Shown: positions 46,644-57,979 of the stretch, in pieces | How the letters are laid out: each line of letters begins with the position of its first letter | How positions within the stretch are numbered: the stretch's first letter is position 1 | NCBI GenBank assembly: GCA_958298945.1 | Contig: OY282610.1 | Span: 63,671,088 to 63,735,087 of the forward strand | DNA from: Atherix ibis | Taxonomy: Eukaryota > Arthropoda > Insecta > Diptera > Athericidae | Direction: 5' to 3' | Length of the DNA: 64,000 bases | Translations under genes and position numbers: made by a program | Notes under the pieces: generated by a model | Told to the model about the DNA's origin: nothing | What the model saw: the letters and a program-made list of their open reading frames with translations, nothing else | The model's database searches: none

Positions 46644-47730
46644 TGGGTGTAAGGGAAAGTTCTGTCGTTTTTGAACACTTGCACTTGCATGTGTTGTCGT
46701 CTTAGCAAGAATTATGATTTAAACCGTTAGATTACTGTATGATTGATGGTTAATAGAAATTTTTTCGTATTTTTTGGTCAGTTTTTTTAAAACTTGTAAA
46801 GCAGTCAACATGTGTGAAGGACATTATATATTGTATGAGTTCCAAAAAGGTTACAACGCGAAGGAGGTTAAAAAAAAACCTGGTGTGTGGCGTGTTTGGA
46901 GAAGACGCAGTAACAGCTCGAACATGCCAGAAGAGATGGTTTGCGAAATTTCGTTAGGGTGATTTTTCTTTGAAAGATGAACCCAGATCAGGAACTTCTG
47001 GGTTTATCTTTCAAAGAAAAGGTCAATGACGAAGTGCTACGCAGTATGATTAGGACAAATCCCATGTTAAATTCCACCGAAATGGCCTTCAAGCATGGAA
47101 TTTATCAGACTTCTGCTTTAGACCATATTAAAAGGTTGTGTCCAAACTCTCTGTTTGGGTGACATACGAATTAAGCGAAAAAAATTTCATGGATCGAATT
47201 TCAAATCTTGTTCGCCACAGAAGGGAACCGTTTTTGGACCGCTTGGTGGCTGATGATGAAAAGTGGATAGTTTATAAACATGTGGTAAGAAAAAGGGCAT
47301 ATGTTTACAAAGGGGCGAAACCACAGACTACATCCAAATCTGGGGCGTGCATCAAAAGAAAGTTATGTTGTATGTTGTATTGTTGGTGGGATTGGAGGGG
47401 TATTGTCCACTATAAGTTGCTGAAAGAAAATTACACGGTCGATGCTGATCGTTACTGTTCGCAACTTGATGTTTTGAATAAAGAAATCCAACGTAAATGT
47501 CCATATTTGGCCAATAGAAACGGTGTAATTCTTCACCATGTCAACGCTAGACCGCACAAAAAAATTGCAGAATTGGGTTGGGAAACTCTACCTGCCAGAA
47601 GAACGCTAGCAGACAGTTGTAACTAATAAAGGAAATTATATTTTGGATTAATTTTTGATTAAATAGTAAAAAAAAATTAGTTTTTTTCTTTAGAAAAACA
47701 AAAACGACAGGACTTTCCCTTATTACCCAA
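46644..47730 (+). mobile_element. mariner, second family (TTGGGT..AAGGGAAAGT ends)
   Basis: TA flanks at 46642-46643 and 47731-47732. The 5' terminal repeat TTGGGTGTAAGGGAAAGT continues TTCTGTCGTTTTT, and the 3' one is the complement of TTGGGTAATAAGGGAAAGTC. It is 1,087 bp long, with internal deletion near the 3' end of the coding region. It differs in ends and protein from the other mariner copies in the window. A 21-bp inverted copy of its own sequence (46964-47020) interrupts the N-terminal coding part. Confidence 0.92.
46810..47626 (+). pseudogene. Broken transposase of the 46.6-47.7 kb mariner
   Basis: The start codon at 46810 begins MCEGHYILYEFQKGYNAKEV, the usual N-terminus of cecropia/mellifera-like mariners. 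After frameshifts come VNDEVLRSMIRTNP and then SVWVTYELSEKNFMDRIS. The frame 47138-47626 carries LVADDEKWIVYKH (first catalytic Asp kept) and WWDWRGIVHYKLL. The second Asp block reads ILHHVNARPH, so the Asp is Val. The SPDLAPSDYH block with the third Asp is deleted. It is dead for several independent reasons. Confidence 0.88.
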
Positions 47731-47739
47731 TAATTATGG

Positions 47740-48100
47740 CTGCTTTCTTCGTCGTAATGATGTGATCCATCAGTATTTGGTGGAAAAAATTCAATGGCAG
47801 CCTAAGTGAACAAGTTAATCATTTTTAAAAAACATTTAGCATCAGTAACCCTTCCCAGAATTACCATTCATCAACTAAAATCCAGTTAATTGGGAGACAT
47901 ATTTTGAATATGGGTGATTGTATATTAAAGTTTTATGCTCGTTGCTAGTTTCCGGATCGATGTCTGTAAACTTAGTTGTGCACGAACAGTCGTTCGATAT
48001 TTTTTTTCAATTATAAACGGCAAAGTCTCTACACCATCTTTCAATAAAGAATATCGGAATTGTCATGGAAAATGTGTGTTTCACAACATGAAAGATTTCT
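47740..48100 (+). mobile_element. 3' end of the transposon seen at 5280-5645
   Basis: 47945-48095 matches the minus-strand sequence of 5285-5405; the shared landmarks are TTTTCAATTATAAACGGCAA and GGAATTGTCATGGAAAATGT. The catalytic core is not found upstream, so only the end of the element remains. The match fixes this segment as element sequence rather than host DNA. Confidence 0.6.
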
Positions 48101-48436
48101 TCCTTTCTTGGGTATCAAACAAAAATTCTCATTAACAAACCAATTACATATGCTGCTGTAAAGCGAAACCTATTCTGTAATTCTGGATAATTGTAATAAG
48201 TGTAAACTCTCGACTGTGGCATTTTCTGATCATGGTAAATTGAAATCGCAAAGTCAAAGTTATACAAGAAAAGAGCAAAAGGGAAAGTAACCATGATTTT
48301 GTCTTTTTCAAAAAGAATTTCTTGATCAACTGCACTTCATGCTATTATAATACTGGTTGTGGTAAAATGGAGAAAGTGCATAACATTTCGAATCAAAACT
48401 GCAGCGCACAAATCTCTAATGATCTTTTCACTTCAC

Positions 48437-48444
48437 TATCGATA
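48437..48444. promoter_or_regulatory. TATCGATA (DRE-like) motif
   Basis: TATCGATA inside the palindrome ACTATCGATAGT. In Drosophila this is the binding site of DREF in many core promoters. A single match can arise by chance; it is listed because a short frame with a good start context follows at 48593. Confidence 0.3.
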
Positions 48445-48592
48445 GTTTATTGCTCTCGGATGGATATGACTTGTTGTGTTTTTCGAGGTCTCAGATTGCA
48501 TCTTACAAATTGTGTGGACTTTTCCTTTTTGCTTTTGAATTTGTACACTGCCTGTTGTTGTTGTCGATTTTATTTTTAAATCATATTACACC

Positions 48593-48757
48593 ATGCCGGA
48601 GAACAAAGATAAGCATCGACGGGCGGGGAATGGCTTGTTGGGCAAACGAAGCTGGATCGTGAACAGCATGAAGAGAAGTCGGATAATCTTATGTGTTTTT
48701 TCCCCATTCCATATCCACTTAACCATGAGGTCTTCCTGTTTACAATTGCATGGCTAA
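48593..48757 (+). other. Short frame with fly-like start context
   Basis: ACACCATG opens MPENKDKHRRAGNGLLGKR and a frame of 54 codons. The first 30 codons are GC-rich, basic and charged, unlike the T-rich chance frames nearby. No domain is recognised and no splice donor is evident inside. It may be a chance frame in a GC-richer patch. Confidence 0.2.
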
Positions 48758-48759
48758 AT

Positions 48760-50395
48760 TGCAAAACTAGCTAAAATACGAGTAACGAGTAACAATAGCG
48801 AATAGCGAAACGCAGCAAAAGTAAACACTCGTAAAATCGACTAGGCTAGAGCCTCACCTCAAATTACTTTCTCTTTTTAAATTTATGAACACCGTCATTT
48901 ACCACCGAAACACACAACCCCCCCCCCAACCCTGGCATTTCCTTTCTTTATGTGTGCTGAAGAATGAATTCCGATCGCATGAGAAAAATAATACAAACCT
49001 TTTGATTCGAAATAGCAACACCCATTCAGGTATTGGGTAGAGCTAAAAAATAAAACGCAAAAACCGAACAAATAACAACACTGGCGGTGTTACATTTTTG
49101 CAATTTCAAAATGTCAGCTCTTCTCTTTGGAAATATTTATTTTTCGTTAACCCTAAATTGCAGTTTGCTCAGCAATATTAATAATTACCCAAGAGTGCAT
49201 CGATTTATTAGTAAAGTTGAATAGTTTTAAAAAAAAGTGCATAAAAGTGCATTGGACTTTGATGGTAAGCTGATCTTGACTTAAATTTTCTACCGTTTAT
49301 CGTATGGAATTGTATGGTTTTAGTCTAATTATCAAAATATGCTTTGAGGAGAATGCCTAAGGTTCGACCATACCTAAGGAGAGAGGAAGAGGCCCTCCAC
49401 TTTATAATTGGTCACTAGCTCCATCAGAACTGGAAATAGTACATAATTTAGCAAATACTTTTGGATGATCTTCTTGGCTTTTAGTTCATTTGTTTTACGA
49501 AACCCCCTTTTTTATGTAATCCTTAACTAATACCACCAAACGTACATCAGGAAAATTTTCAAAATATTCTCAAAAATCTATTTTTATATATTTTGACGTA
49601 ATATATTATTTCTATTAGAGAGACTGTTATAAGTTAAAACGATCTGCCAATACTGTGGACTATTCCCCCCCCCCTCTTCTCTCCCTTAGCTTATATGCTA
49701 GACCCTCTATTTAGACGTGAGGAACAAGTTTTAACCGCGTATGGCAAATATGCGACCCTGTGGAGTGTGCTTAGTGAAGTTCTGCTTTTGTGGTGCGTTA
49801 AGCTAATGAATCCACAAGTTTTTCAATGCACATCGTTAGGCTCTAATTATTAGAGCCTAATAATGTGCCTTCGAATTTTGTGTTAAGCTAGCGAATCCAG
49901 CCTGATTTAGGGGGAATATTTATTATCAAGAGCGGAATAGGAAAAATTTAGAGCCTAATAATGTGCCATCGAATTTTGTGTTAAGCTAGCGGAGCTTGAC
50001 TTAGGGGGAATATTCATTATCAAGAGCGCAACTTTTTCAGCGGCATAAAACACTTTTAAAGGGTCGACGCTATAATAAAAGCTCAAGGAGCCCTTTATCA
50101 TCGAAAACTTACTTTCGATTAACATTGAAGTTGATGAGTTAATTCTTGAAGGACTCAGTAGAACAGTTCTTTCCGTACCAGATCAGATATCGCAAACAAT
50201 AATTTTTGGCCGTGTGATTTCCAGCCCTTTTTACACTTGATCTAAGTTTGTGTGACTTGTTTTTTGTTTTCAAGAATTAAAAAACACTGACAAGGACGTT
50301 ATATTGCCACTCTCGAATAGTTGAAACAATGTCCCTCTCTCCACAATAGAACTACTTTGAAGACTTTCTTGATTGAACGTTGAGTGATTTTGGAT
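48760..50395. other. Host-like noncoding DNA with one local duplication
   Basis: A CGAGTAA/AATAGCGAA short repeat (48779-48812) and C-runs (48920-48929, 49667-49675). 49848-50030 holds a duplication, listed separately. No gene recognised. Confidence 0.4.
49848..50030. repeat. Tandem duplication with 98-bp offset, plus hairpin
   Basis: TTAGAGCCTAATAATGTGCC at 49850 recurs at 49948, and both copies run to TTATCAAGAGCG. An 11-bp inverted repeat TTAGGCTCTAA/TTAGAGCCTAA lies at the start of the first copy. Confidence 0.88.
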
Positions 50396-50399
50396 TGTA

Positions 50400-51335
50400 G
50401 CACTTTTTGATAATACAATTTTTGTCTATTGATTTAGAGCTATTATCGTATATGATTTTCAATGACCACAAAACTATCTATAAGATCTTACGAGGCAGAA
50501 TAGATACTTTCACCCAACAAATTATTGGTCAATACCAAAGAAGTTCCACTCCAGAGAAATCAGCAACAGATGTGATCTTCTCTATCCGGTAGAATATTGT
50601 ATGTCCAACAGATCGAGTTTAAAGCTGCTTGTAGCAAAGCCAGGATAAAATTCTACATCCAGAAAAATTGATTAGATGAACTTGGCTGAGAGATTTGAGT
50701 TAAAGCAACGAAATCACTTTAAAAGTCAATTAACAAATCACACTGGTCTCCAGCAAGGCGACGCATTTTCGTGCATTTTCGTGCATTCTCTTTAACCTGG
50801 CGCTGGAATAATTATTTTCGTTACTCGTGAGTAAGCATAAGGGGTACCAATCTTCATTAAATCTGCCCAGCTTTTAGTATGCGACATTATGTGTTCATCT
50901 GAAAGAGTTGTACGGGAAGCCTTCACATCAAGACTGAGCCAAGCAAAATCCTACAGAGCCTATTTTAAACAATCAAATTATTTTGCTGGAATAAAGTATA
51001 TGCCGACAGCGCCAACGTCGAAGACAAGACCAACTAGCACTACTCATATACAGACACCTATTTGCGGTCAAGGATAGCAGCCGACAATAAAATAAAGAAA
51101 GAACAGAGCCTATTTTAATCAGTCCAAATTATTTTGCTGGAAAATTTTGACATCAAAGTTACTAACGTATTTTTTTGAAAACTTGGGTTCTCAGTCCAAA
51201 CCATTGCAAACTTTTGTCCACGTTCGAGAGGATGGACGATTCCAGAGCCTATTTAACTACGAGATCCTGATGCATTACCGAAACCGCCCGGTTGTGGATC
51301 AAATTAACCTCAATAATATTGATTTATTATAGATA
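50400..51335 (+). pseudogene. LINE reverse transcriptase relic, sense copy
   Basis: The reading starts with DTFTQQIIGQYQRSS then KSATDVIFSIR (50490-50590), the palm entry of a LINE family common in insects. It continues with EKLIR near 50665 and TGLQQGDAF..CILFNLALE at 50735-50810, interrupted by a TTTTCGTGCA duplication. Next come NRAYF.QS and finally REDGRFQSLFNYEILMHYRN followed by RPVVDQINLNNID (51205-51325). The catalytic ADD box is lost. The antisense copies at 24940 and 32280 belong to the same family. A 111-bp insert (50992-51102) lies between long direct repeats. Dead. Confidence 0.78.
50992..51102 (+). other. Insert between 39-bp direct repeats in the LINE relic
   Basis: The LINE segment ACAGAGCCTATTTTAA and onward to TTATTTTGCTGGA occurs at 50953-50991 and again at 51103-51141 with three or so differences. 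The sequence between is not LINE-like. It ends AATAAAATAAAGAAAG, an A-rich tail. Confidence 0.75.
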
Positions 51336-51339
51336 AGCA

Positions 51340-51715
51340 AGCATCTGCCCGAGAAAGTCTAAAGGGGATAATTTTATGGTTCGAGAAGATGAGGTAGGCC
51401 GTGCCATCAGTGAAGCAATGGAGTTCACTAGGACGCCAAAAATATGCTGGGAGTGTCAAACCGAGACGTCTCGAGTTCTTTGATACAGCAGACCTAGACT
51501 GGACTGCCGGTTTTCGCACCGGCGATAATGAGTTCCAGTTAGTATTGAATTGTACAAAACCTTCTTTTTGGATGTTTCCAGAACTGTTCCGGAAGGTATA
51601 TTTGATTGATTTAGTTTGTTTGAAAATTTTCTGGGTGGTCCTAATTTGATGTAAATAAGGTTGAAGCACATGCTTTTATTATAGAATACAAGAACAATTT
51701 AAATCGTCTGTTAAT
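51340..51715. other. Unrecognised, open on both strands
   Basis: Open frames of 119 (minus, 51310-51669) and 82 codons (plus, 51401-51649) overlap. Neither shows a domain I know. Setting and composition suggest LINE debris. Confidence 0.3.
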
Positions 51716-51719
51716 AATC

Positions 51720-52035
51720 AAACATGAAACCACGAGTCGCCTACGATCATAGGGATTGAGTTACGCTCAATCAACGCACCACCATTACTGGCCGTTCACA
51801 GTCTCCAATAGTAAGTGGTGAGGCCTATCTAAACCTCTACTGTCATAAGCAGTTACAGCGTCTGAGGTAATTACCAGTATCTCCCACCAGCGATCCGGAG
51901 ACCATACCTGCGATATGGGTGACAACCACGGCCACCACTTTGCTGGCTAAAGCGCTTCACCATTGTCGGACACAGTGTATTTTAACACCATGGGACACCC
52001 CCATTCCCGTGGTACCAATTTTAGAGTTAAATGTC
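51720..52035 (+). mobile_element. Dispersed repeat, copy 2 (homologous to 38790-39240)
   Basis: Aligned landmarks: ACGAGTCGCCTACGATCAT, CTGTCATAAGCAGTTACAGC, CAGCGATCCGGAGACC, GACAACCACGGCCACCAC. It ends CCCGTGGTACCAATTTTAG. No frame is shared with copy 1, which argues against coding. Confidence 0.6.
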
Positions 52036-52970
52036 ACTATTTATAATTGAAGATAATTTTTTTCCCACCATTGTTACTGATTTTTTGAATAAGTTGTAAA
52101 TTAGTTCGGCTCACGTCAATTTAAGTACAAAATTATTTGATAAAAATTCTTTACTAATTATTTTTATTTCTTTGCTTAAATTGTTCAATTGTACTTACAG
52201 GAATGCCTCGTGCCTAGGCCATTGTCATCCGTCATTATTAAAAGTTCAATTTAAAAGTTATTTTCTATTTTTCAGTAATGCAACCGATTTATTTACAATT
52301 TAAGCTTGGTGACACTCACTGTTACACTTCGCACAATTCACTTAAATATTCTCTTCTATTCTTTTTTTCCCACAATTTATTTTGTCCGTATTATTTTACC
52401 GAAGTACTTAGCCCTAATTAATATTTTGTTGTATTATTTATTTCATAAGAATTTAAAATCCCTTCAAAGTTTTGTTATAGAATATTCGGGAAACTGCTCT
52501 TCTGTTGAGATTGTCCATCTGGTTATAGTCCACAGTTTTTTTTTTGTAATTATTTACACAAATTCCTACAATATTTTGCGTTCTTTTCTAAACGACTATT
52601 TTATTTATTATATTTTTTAACTAAATTATTAGTGTTTTTATATTTAATTTGCACTTTCACTTATTTTATTTGCTGGCGATAAAAAAAGTTCATATAAGAT
52701 GCGGCGCCAAAGTTATTCAATTCTCCTAAATGAGAATATTGTAATAGTTAGACTTGCCGGTATTCTCACAGTCACATGTCCATATCTAAGGGAATAAATA
52801 TAATATTTGGTTAAGATAGTAAATAATTTGTTTATTATTTTTAAAATTGTATAAAGATAATAGTTAAAAGAAATTTAAAAAAAAAGCCTTTGTGAAGGTC
52901 CAATCGAAGGATATCTAAAAGAATTTTTTAAGTTGTAATGGTGTGATGTATTTTGAAGCGGTGAGAATGG
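52036..52970. other. T-rich sequence, no gene
   Basis: A 104-codon T-rich hydrophobic frame (52306-52620) follows base composition. No LTR or other element could be shown. Confidence 0.4.
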
Positions 52971-52976
52971 TCTTTT

Positions 52977-53190
52977 GTCGAAGGTTGTCAGTTTAGGGTG
53001 CCCTATCGCGGGTCTTTTAGACTGAATCATTTTTAATGTGACTTTCTCAAATCGATATTACAGTCAGCGATCGCGAAGACCATTCCGAAGGTTATAAGTT
53101 TGGGGTACCCTATCGCGGGTCTTTTAGACTGAATCATTTTTAATGTGACTTTGTCAAATCGATATTACAGTCATCAATCGCTTGACATTT
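52977..53190. repeat. 107-bp tandem duplication
   Basis: GAAGGTT...CCCTATCGCGGGTCTTTTAG...CAAATCGATATTACAGTCA occurs twice, offset 107 bp, with few differences. Confidence 0.93.
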
Positions 53191-53194
53191 CGAG

Positions 53195-55630
53195 TGACAA
53201 CTTATCCGATATATTGCCATAAATCGATAAATGAGAAATATTTTCCATAACAGACACTAATTCAATAGAAGCTGATCAATAAAGAAAGGAAAGAATCCGA
53301 AGACCATGTAGTACAATATAAATAAATACTGCTCCTGTCAACGGAGGCAAACTCTGAAGTCAAGAAAATTAAGGAAAAACTATTTTTAAAGCTCAGATAA
53401 TATAATGTTAATATGGCATGACGCGATAATGCCTATCATTAGCGTCATCAATGCGATGGCAAACGAGAGTCTTTGATGATAGGGATTGTCGTGTCATGGT
53501 CATATGGCGTTTTTCTATCATAAACGTAGCTTTTCGATCAGAATGATCCTCATCCACATGTGTTCGTGTTCAGGAATCCAACTTAACCTCTTAAAATCTA
53601 TACACATAGAACCAGTGACGGATTTCATGTTATACGAGACAATGCCAGCATATCGTAAATCTTTTCTTGACTAATCCATTCAGTCAATATCTTTGGCCGA
53701 TGCTAGAAATTGAGAATACTTGATGAGGATTGGTTCCTTTTTCATATTAATCGACAAGTCTCACGTCACCTTCTCCAGTCTTAGGTTAAAGGGAAATATA
53801 CGAAAGTGTGTTCCCGTGTTAGAGACTATTGTATATAAATTTTCAGCGTTCCTGATTGTGATCCGGCAACGTTCAGCTAGTGTGACACTTTAGCCATGGA
53901 CCAACCTCATCAGTCTTATTAGCTAAATTAGGATTTGAAACTTTTTCTTAACTGTTTTAAGATTCACACTCGCTATCTATTATAGTTAGCCTTGGGCAAT
54001 CATTATACTATTCTACAGATACTTATTATAAGAGTTTCAGACGTCTTGAAGTGCTGTACCAGTTACCAATTTAATACAGTTCATTTTTTATAATATATTT
54101 TGGGACCTTAATAATTTTATTATTAAGATCTTCTATTAAGGTCTCAAATTATATTATAAATTTTTTTGTGGCTTAGAAATAAAAAGAGCCTTAAACAGTT
54201 TAATACTATTTGTAAACTAAAAATTGTACAAAGTCTTTGAAGCCTAATTAATCGTAAACAGTTTAAATAAAAAGCAGGAGTAGGTCGGGTCTACAAGTAA
54301 ATTTTATTTAGCACAGATTTTTTTTACCAAACAAAATTAAATAGTAAATAAGATATCAAAGACTTAAGTTCTCAATATTTTTAGAATAACATTATCATCC
54401 TACGGCGCTTAGGACTTTGGTATCAAATCAGTACATCACCACTCTACGATTGCTGATGGCTTGGTTTCATTCCAAAGACCTTCAGTACAGTTATATCAGT
54501 ACGAGTTTGGCATTCTTGTTGACTCTATCATTTCGTTGATAATAGAACTTTTGACTTTTTTGATGCTATCTTGCGTATCGCATTATTAAGAATACTACAG
54601 GTTTTATGATTTTTTTTTATTAAATAAGCTCACTTTTAGGATGAAAATTATTTTTCGATTGATCACGCCATCGAATACGTTTAAAGATCTAAGCTTTTCC
54701 AGAATTTACAAGGACTTCAAAGTGAATATCACAAGGAAGCTACATCAACTATTAAGACCATTTGTTTTTGTATTTTTCCTTATCAAAAAGATGGCAACAA
54801 AAATAAAGACGAATAAAATTAGAAATTCTAATTAAAAAAATTCATTTAATTAAAGCCTGGGCAAAGTTCGACAGGGGGAAAGTGTTTGACAAATTAGCGC
54901 CTGTTAATGCCGAAGCGAAATCAAATGCTGACAAACGTTTTGCATAATTTCATAATATTCGAATTTGTGAACTCAACAATGGAATTTTTATAAATTCTAA
55001 CCGAGTACATTCAACTGAGGAGTACTTCTCCACCGGAGAACTTAACGATGGCATTTACTTTCTGCAGCAGCGTCGTTGATTATGTCATTTTTGAAGTAAT
55101 TGCGTGCATTGCGCAGCTGATGTGTACGCACAGGATGGGGTCAAATTGAACCGCGATAACAGCAAAAATAACCGGCTTCTTAATAACACATAACAAAAAC
55201 AAAAATAAGTGAAAAATTATCTAGAAAAAGGTCAATGACGCTCCATTGAAGAAAAAAAACCGATCAAAGGAAAAACCAAAGAAAGAAGTTGCTTCTCTTT
55301 TTTAACCATCGGAATGTCGTTAAATAATTACAACTACCCCATTCCCCATCCGCCTTGAATTTTCCTCAAATGTTTTCCTTTCAGTTTTTTTAGTATTTAT
55401 CAATTTTTATACTTTGTACTTACTAAAGGGCTTCTAACTGAAGAAACCAAGTCTGAATATTAGAGGCAATATTTTGGTACACTTTCAGACTTAGTTTATT
55501 TTTGGCCTGGTGTTTTTCTTGCCATATGTTCGTACATTAACCGATTTTTACTTGAAAAAATTCGTGCTAGCAACTTTCTATTTAACTTGAATAGGGCATA
55601 TTCTTCAAGTGATTATTTATTATTCGATAT
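53195..55630. other. Host-like noncoding DNA
   Basis: Mostly AT-rich. 54840-55160 is more balanced, with TGACAAACGTTTTGCATAAT, GCGCAGCTGATG and GATTATGTCATTTTTG, and would be my first choice for a conserved regulatory element; this is a guess from composition. A long hairpin lies at 54089-54158. No gene recognised. Confidence 0.35.
54089..54158. repeat. 25-bp inverted repeat, 20-nt loop
   Basis: The left arm 54089-54113 (starting TATAATATATTTTGGG) pairs with 54134-54158 with two mismatches. Confidence 0.88.
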
Positions 55631-55639
55631 TCGACATAA

Positions 55640-56120
55640 CCTACTCAACAATGGGAGTATAGACTTATGTAAGGTGCCAGTGCATGTTATAATTATGGTT
55701 GGCTGGAGAAACGCTCTGCCGTTCTGTACTCAAAGGCACCGCTAATCTACCTCAATGATAAGATTAGCGATGCCTTTCCTTTAATAAATTTCAATGGCCA
55801 AATGAATAAATCGAGGATGCGAAACGTGTCTTCTTTCACTGCCCACACTTTACCGGAAAAAGGAAGGAAATTAAGAAAATAATCGGTGAACGACTGTCCC
55901 ATAAGAACATTCTTGCATGTTGGGGAATGCGGTAGCTGAAATCTCACAGGCCATTTACCAATAAACCAGTTTACTCAAAATCCTTTCCGATATTCTGGGC
56001 ACAAAAACTATGATAGGCTAAACTACTCTCATCCACAAACTTCGTTTTGTTCTGTTAGCAAACTAAGAACTTCTTTCCTACATCCAACAATTTAATTTCC
56101 AAGTCATCTTTTTGACCTGA
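55640..56120 (+). pseudogene. LINE RNase H end, C-terminal region and tail
   Basis: HNLLNNGSIDLCKVPVHV (55635-55690) is the decayed RNase H end. RVFFHCPHFTGKRKEIKKII then GERLSHKNILACWGM (55825-55935) is the Cys/His-containing C-terminal region of these LINEs. From 55945 the sequence matches the WPTTNKP-type block and tail at 12121 and 39855. The order thus differs from the other copies, with the C-terminal block placed before the WP block. Pseudogene. Confidence 0.65.
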
Positions 56121-56500
56121 TCAACCTTAATTATATCATCACTAATGAAACTCGACGAACATAACTTGGATGGTCCAATTAGATATAGTTAAATATTATA
56201 TAGCACATCAGATGACTTTAAAAAATCGAAGAGAGGACTTGGGAAAAAAGTTGTTCGATTTAGAAGCTCCACAATAGATGGAGTCGTGTTTAAAAAGATA
56301 TTCTGAGTTAAGTGGTATTCATTTAAATGATTGTGCTGAGTTAAATATCATAGGACTGGGAAAACTGACGAGATTGATTACCGAAGAGGAATTTGAAATT
56401 ATAAGTAGACTTGCTTTGGACCAATGTCTTGAAAGGAAACTTTCAGCATTATAACCCAGTGTTTTCTTTCTACGCATGGCTAAGTATCTTAAGTACCATT
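56121..56500. other. Unrecognised
   Basis: Mixed composition. Short frames, nothing known. Confidence 0.35.
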
Positions 56501-56503
56501 TTT

Positions 56504-56770
56504 TTAGCAGAGGCAGGGAAAGTTCGGGAAAGCCTCGCCCGCCAAACTATCAGCCCACTCATCACTCAGTATACCAACATAACCGGGAACCTGTTTAACT
56601 TCGAGGGTAGCTAGCGTATTGGAAAATATATTGTTATTGACTAGAAGTTTGATTTCATTCTCAACTGCCGTCCTAATTGCCCCACAACTCGCCATGGAAA
56701 GAGGAGCGTTAATACACAAAAACTCCGGTGCATATTGCCAACAAGCTGAATGACAGCGAAATATGTACAC
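56504..56770 (-). pseudogene. LINE RNase H domain fragment, minus strand
   Basis: The 88-codon minus-strand frame ends LEVKQVPGYVGILSDEWADS then LAGEAF. This is the last RNase H block of LINEs (WVPGHSGI.GNE.AD.LA), with VPGY for VPGH, so the active-site His is lost, while the terminal Asp is kept. The opposite orientation to 55640-56120 shows it is a separate insertion or an inverted piece. Confidence 0.7.
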
Positions 56771-56779
56771 GTAATATGG

Positions 56780-57595
56780 CCATAAACAGCTATAGCCATG
56801 AATAATATAATTGAGTTACCGAGCCTACCTGATGGGTAACGTAGACACCCTCTACTTCACCCCAAACCACGGGTGCCAGTCCAAGTGAGGAACGAAGGTT
56901 GGGAAATCGAGTGAAAGGGTGGATGGATCTCTTTTTCGAATTCAGATGGATTTCTTTTAGAACAGCTTGTTGAGCAGATTTGTATAAGAAGATTGTTAGG
57001 GTGTTATTCGGAAGCTCAAACGTTTATATAAATGAGGTTACTGCGGGATGTGTAAAGATGGTATTAGACGGGTTTTCGAGAAATTTTATTAATGTCCGGT
57101 AGGTGTCATCTGTATTCAGAGTAGCTGGTTCAACTCAATCCCTGAACACAGATAACAACCATCCACCTTGAAATTCTATCGAAGCAGACTTGCTATTTTG
57201 ATTAGTGTTCCCAATGCTAAGCTTTTATTGTTTTCTTCTAATTTTAAATAATTTCTTATATTACAATATATTTGAAAAATTAAAAGTTGACGGTTCACAT
57301 CCGTTAAGACTACAATAAAAATTCTGGTCCAAATCATAGCTCGTTTTTAACGTAGATACCTCAGCTTTATTTAACATACAAAGGTAAAAGCGTAACGTCA
57401 AAAGTACTTTTAATTCAGGGCTTTATAAAATAATATCATTTCATAACAGATGGCGTTTATTCATTTTTGAAAGAACTAGAGTTATTTGCATCTATATTAC
57501 TGTTATGTTATTTAATAGCTGATAATTGGAGCTTCATTTTTATTGGTCTATTTGGTTTATTTTTTACGGATTTTATTGTTTTACTTTTGTAAACG
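56780..57595. other. No gene seen
   Basis: Mixed then AT-rich sequence. Nothing recognised. Confidence 0.4.
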
Positions 57596-57979
57596 TTGTG
57601 AAAAGTTGTCAGTGCCAACGATGATTCTCAACGACGGTCGATGGTAAGGAGACTAATCGAGGTTGATGACGATAAAATAAACGCGAGAGAATACAGAAAT
57701 ATTGAACATCCATCATCCAACCACTCATGACCACTTGAAGAAGCTAAAATACATAAGCAAGCTCGATGTTTGGGTTTTTCATGAACACGAAGAAGTTCAT
57801 TTGATGGCATGCAAAAACATCTGCGCGACGTGCTCATTAAACGTAAGGAAAACGGCATTTTTATGAAGCAATATTGACAATATTGATTTTACTCAATATG
57901 GGTTAGCTGTCAAATGAACTGTCATCTATCAAAATTATTTTAATTATTTTTACTCAATATGGATTGACAATTTATTATG

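Noticed and set aside
52306..52620. 104-codon hydrophobic frame as a membrane protein
   Set aside because: T-rich codons only; no start context, domain or neighbours to support it.
52036..52800. Possible LTR
   Set aside because: No direct repeat partner, primer-binding site or polypurine tract could be found in the window.
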